DNA from: Sphingomonas sanxanigenens DSM 19645 = NX02
GTDB lineage: Bacteria > Pseudomonadota > Alphaproteobacteria > Sphingomonadales > Sphingomonadaceae
Length of the DNA: 64,000 nucleotides
Direction of reading: 5' to 3'
Assembly (NCBI RefSeq): GCF_000512205.2
Contig: NZ_CP006644.1
Span: 3,156,520 to 3,220,519, forward strand
A program made the translations under genes and the position numbers. A model generated the notes under the pieces. That model was not told the DNA's origin. It worked only from the letters and a program-made list of their open reading frames with translations, and made no database searches. Shown one piece after another: positions 62,320 through 64,000 of the stretch. Position 1 is the stretch's first letter; the number at the start of each line of letters is the position of its first letter.

Positions 62320-64000
62320 TCACTTCACCGGCGGGGCTTCCGGATAATGGTCCAGCACCGGGCCGAGCGCGTCCGCCAGCGGACCCAGCCACGCCTCATA
62401 ATGGCGCCATTGGTCGAGACCGTCGGTGAAGATCGGCTGGCGCACCTGCTCCGAACTGGCGGTGCGCACCGCGCGATCATTGTTGTAGAATTCGAGGCAG
62501 GCCTGTTCGAACGGCAGGCCGACATGGGCGAGCAGCGCCCGCACCTGCCGCTCGGTATCCGATACCATCGCCTCATAGAACACGCGATGCACGGCACCCG
62601 GCGCCCCGCGGTCGAACGCGGCCATCAGCATGACATAGTCGCGATAGTAACGGCCGATGTCGGTCAGGTCGTAGGAAAAGGTCTGCCCGCGCGCGAAATG
62701 CTGCTTCCACGCGGAAAAGCAGCAGGACATCGGGTGCCGCCGCGCGTCGATGATCTTCGCATTGGGCAGGATCAGCTTGATCAGGCCGACATGCTGCCAG
62801 TTGTTGGGCATCTTATCGATGAACAGCGGCCGCGCGCTCTTGCGGTGAACGCGGGTGCGATCGAGATATTCCTCGCCCAGCCGCAGGCGATCGGCCGGCG
62901 TCAGCGCGTCGACCATCGCGCGGAAATCGGGAAACGCGCCCTCGTCGACGCGCGATTGCAGGCGGCCGGCGATCATCATCATCTCGGCAAGTTCCATCGT
63001 CCCTTCCACCTGGCTGTGGCTGGCGAGGATCTGTTCGATCAGCGTCGAACCGGCGCGCGGCAGGCCGACGATGAAGATCGGGTCGGGCGCCGGGCATCCC
63101 CCCGCCCCGCGGGCGGCGAGATAGCCGGCGGTGAACAGGTCGGCGGCCGCCGCGGCTTCGGCCGAGAAGCCGTCCGCATCATGCACGATCTGCGCGCGGC
63201 GCAGCCGGTTACCGCGATCATAATGGCGGAAGGATGCTTCGTGATCCCTGGCATCCTCGAGCGCCTTGCCGAGCGAGAAATGCAGGTGGAACACGTCCTC
63301 GGCCCGGTCTTCGCCGCCCGCCGCCAGCACCTGCAATGCGCTTTCCATCGCGGCGACGTCGTCGTCGCCCAGCTTCACCGTCTTGAGGTTGGCAAGGCTC
63401 CACCACGCCTCGCCCATCGTCGGCTGGCGCGTCACCGCCTCGCGATAGGCGTGGATCGCGTCCGCCTGCCGGCCGAGCGTCTTCAGCACATGCCCCAGAT
63501 TCTGCCAGACCTGCGGCTGATCGGGCTGCTCCGCCAGCAGGCGATCATAGACCGTCCGCGCCGCATCCTGATCGCCGAGCCGCACCAGCACCGATGCGCG
63601 CATCAGGTCATAGCCCGGATTTTTCACCGGAGAGGCGGCCAGCACCTCGGCATGCGCCAGCGCCTCGGGCAGGCGATTGGCCTGCAACAGCAGCCGGATC
63701 AGGAAATCGCGCGCCAGATCATAGCCCGGCGCCAAGGTGACCGCGCGTTCGACCAGCGCGAGCGCCTCGCTCATATCGCCGCGGCGCCAGTGGATCTCGG
63801 CGAGCAGCCGGATCGCCGCTGGATTGTCGGGAGTCTGCCGAAGCTCGGCGGCCAACACCGCTTCGCCTTCGTCCAGCCGCCCCGCGTTCATCGCCATCGC
63901 CGCCTTGACCAGATCGGGATCGCGCGACGAGGCGTGGACGCCCGACAGATCCGCGCGCCAGCCATCCTCGGCGCGACCGGCGTTGCGATATTCCCTTGCC
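62320..64000 (-). CDS. TPR-sulfotransferase, 5' end outside window
   Basis: At least 560 residues, open to the right edge of the window. The upstream part is TPR repeats (LDEGEAVLAAELRQTPDNPAAIRLLAEIHWRRGD, VERAVTLAPGYDLARDFLIRLLLQANRLPEALAHAEVLAA, VWQNLGHVLKTLGRQADAIHAYREAV). The C-terminal 330 residues are a sulfotransferase: PAPS loop IFIVGLPRAGSTLIEQILASHSQVEGTMEL, 3'-phosphate-binding part NWQHVGLIKLILPNAKIIDARRHPMSCCFSAW. TPR plus sulfotransferase proteins are common in alphaproteobacteria and cyanobacteria; the acceptor is unknown. The true start lies to the right. Confidence 0.9.
   Translation of the reverse strand, partial: AREYRNAGRAEDGWRADLSGVHASSRDPDLVKAAMAMNAGRLDEGEAVLAAELRQTPDNPAAIRLLAEIHWRRGDMSEALALVERAVTLAPGYDLARDFLIRLLLQANRLPEALAHAEVLAASPVKNPGYDLMRASVLVRLGDQDAARTVYDRLLAEQPDQPQVWQNLGHVLKTLGRQADAIHAYREAVTRQPTMGEAWWSLANLKTVKLGDDDVAAMESALQVLAAGGEDRAEDVFHLHFSLGKALEDARDHEASFRHYDRGNRLRRAQIVHDADGFSAEAAAAADLFTAGYLAARGAGGCPAPDPIFIVGLPRAGSTLIEQILASHSQVEGTMELAEMMMIAGRLQSRVDEGAFPDFRAMVDALTPADRLRLGEEYLDRTRVHRKSARPLFIDKMPNNWQHVGLIKLILPNAKIIDARRHPMSCCFSAWKQHFARGQTFSYDLTDIGRYYRDYVMLMAAFDRGAPGAVHRVFYEAMVSDTERQVRALLAHVGLPFEQACLEFYNNDRAVRTASSEQVRQPIFTDGLDQWRHYEAWLGPLADALGPVLDHYPEAPPVK

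Overview
The window is GC-rich, densely coded chromosomal DNA that reads as a sphingomonad alphaproteobacterium (Sphingomonas or a close relative). The evidence is gene content and order: pdhA followed by a pdhB that carries its own N-terminal lipoyl domain, next to ftsB and eno; a TonB-dependent receptor with periplasmic glycosidases; the HutF/HutG route of histidine breakdown; and proteins of alphaproteobacterial type throughout. I see no prophage, insertion sequence, CRISPR array or rRNA. The window cuts a gene at each end: an antitoxin on the left and a TPR-sulfotransferase on the right.

Layout. (1) 1-494: end of a RelB/DinJ antitoxin and its RelE/ParE toxin. (2) 570-11615: a plant cell-wall polysaccharide locus. 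It holds a TonB-dependent receptor, KduI, a GH105 unsaturated uronyl hydrolase, a GntR/FCD regulator, a GH2 beta-galactosidase, a DUF4861 protein and a DUF2264 protein. All the enzymes except KduI have export signals, so the likely scheme is uptake of an oligosaccharide (galactan-decorated rhamnogalacturonan I fits best), trimming in the periplasm, and KduI acting on the released keto-deoxyuronate in the cytoplasm. Four similar T-rich/A-rich inverted half-site motifs occur in the promoters of this locus. (3) 11600-15796: an XRE regulator divergent from a nucleoside-diphosphate-sugar epimerase-like protein, an alpha/beta hydrolase, and an MFS exporter. (4) 15812-35486: a histidine-utilisation region in two parts. 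HutC sits downstream of an exported M14 carboxypeptidase; then comes a 2776-residue RTX-repeat exoprotein; then the tightly overlapped hutI-H-G-U-D operon, with hutF divergent. HutC-type palindromes lie in front of both the peptidase-hutC operon and the hutI/hutF promoter region, which suggests that the peptidase belongs to the histidine regulon.

(5) 35687-42800: malate synthase G, an M20 hydrolase overlapping arginine succinyltransferase, an EF-hand protein, a short squalene/phytoene synthase-like protein, and two secreted proteins of unknown function. (6) 42921-47238: pdhB, pdhA, ftsB, eno, all on the minus strand. (7) 47396-49318: four small membrane or coiled-coil proteins (Holin-X family, DUF3618 and two alanine/lysine-rich proteins), probably an envelope-stress cluster. 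(8) 49366-55154: DUF72, a secreted unknown, MaoC, a CPA2 antiporter, tRNA-Pro(TGG), tRNA-Ile2(CAT), an Lrp regulator and an exported helical-repeat protein. (9) 55373-64000: yaaA, gyrA, a DUF952-AspH fusion, DUF488, a DUF6607 gene with an apparent frameshift, cytochrome c, and the TPR-sulfotransferase.

Most notable: the HutC-site link to the peptidase; a GyrA with methionine at the quinolone-determining acidic position; a 34-bp alternating purine-pyrimidine palindrome just upstream of gyrA; the two unknown-function exported proteins in the pectin locus; and the DUF952-AspH fusion.
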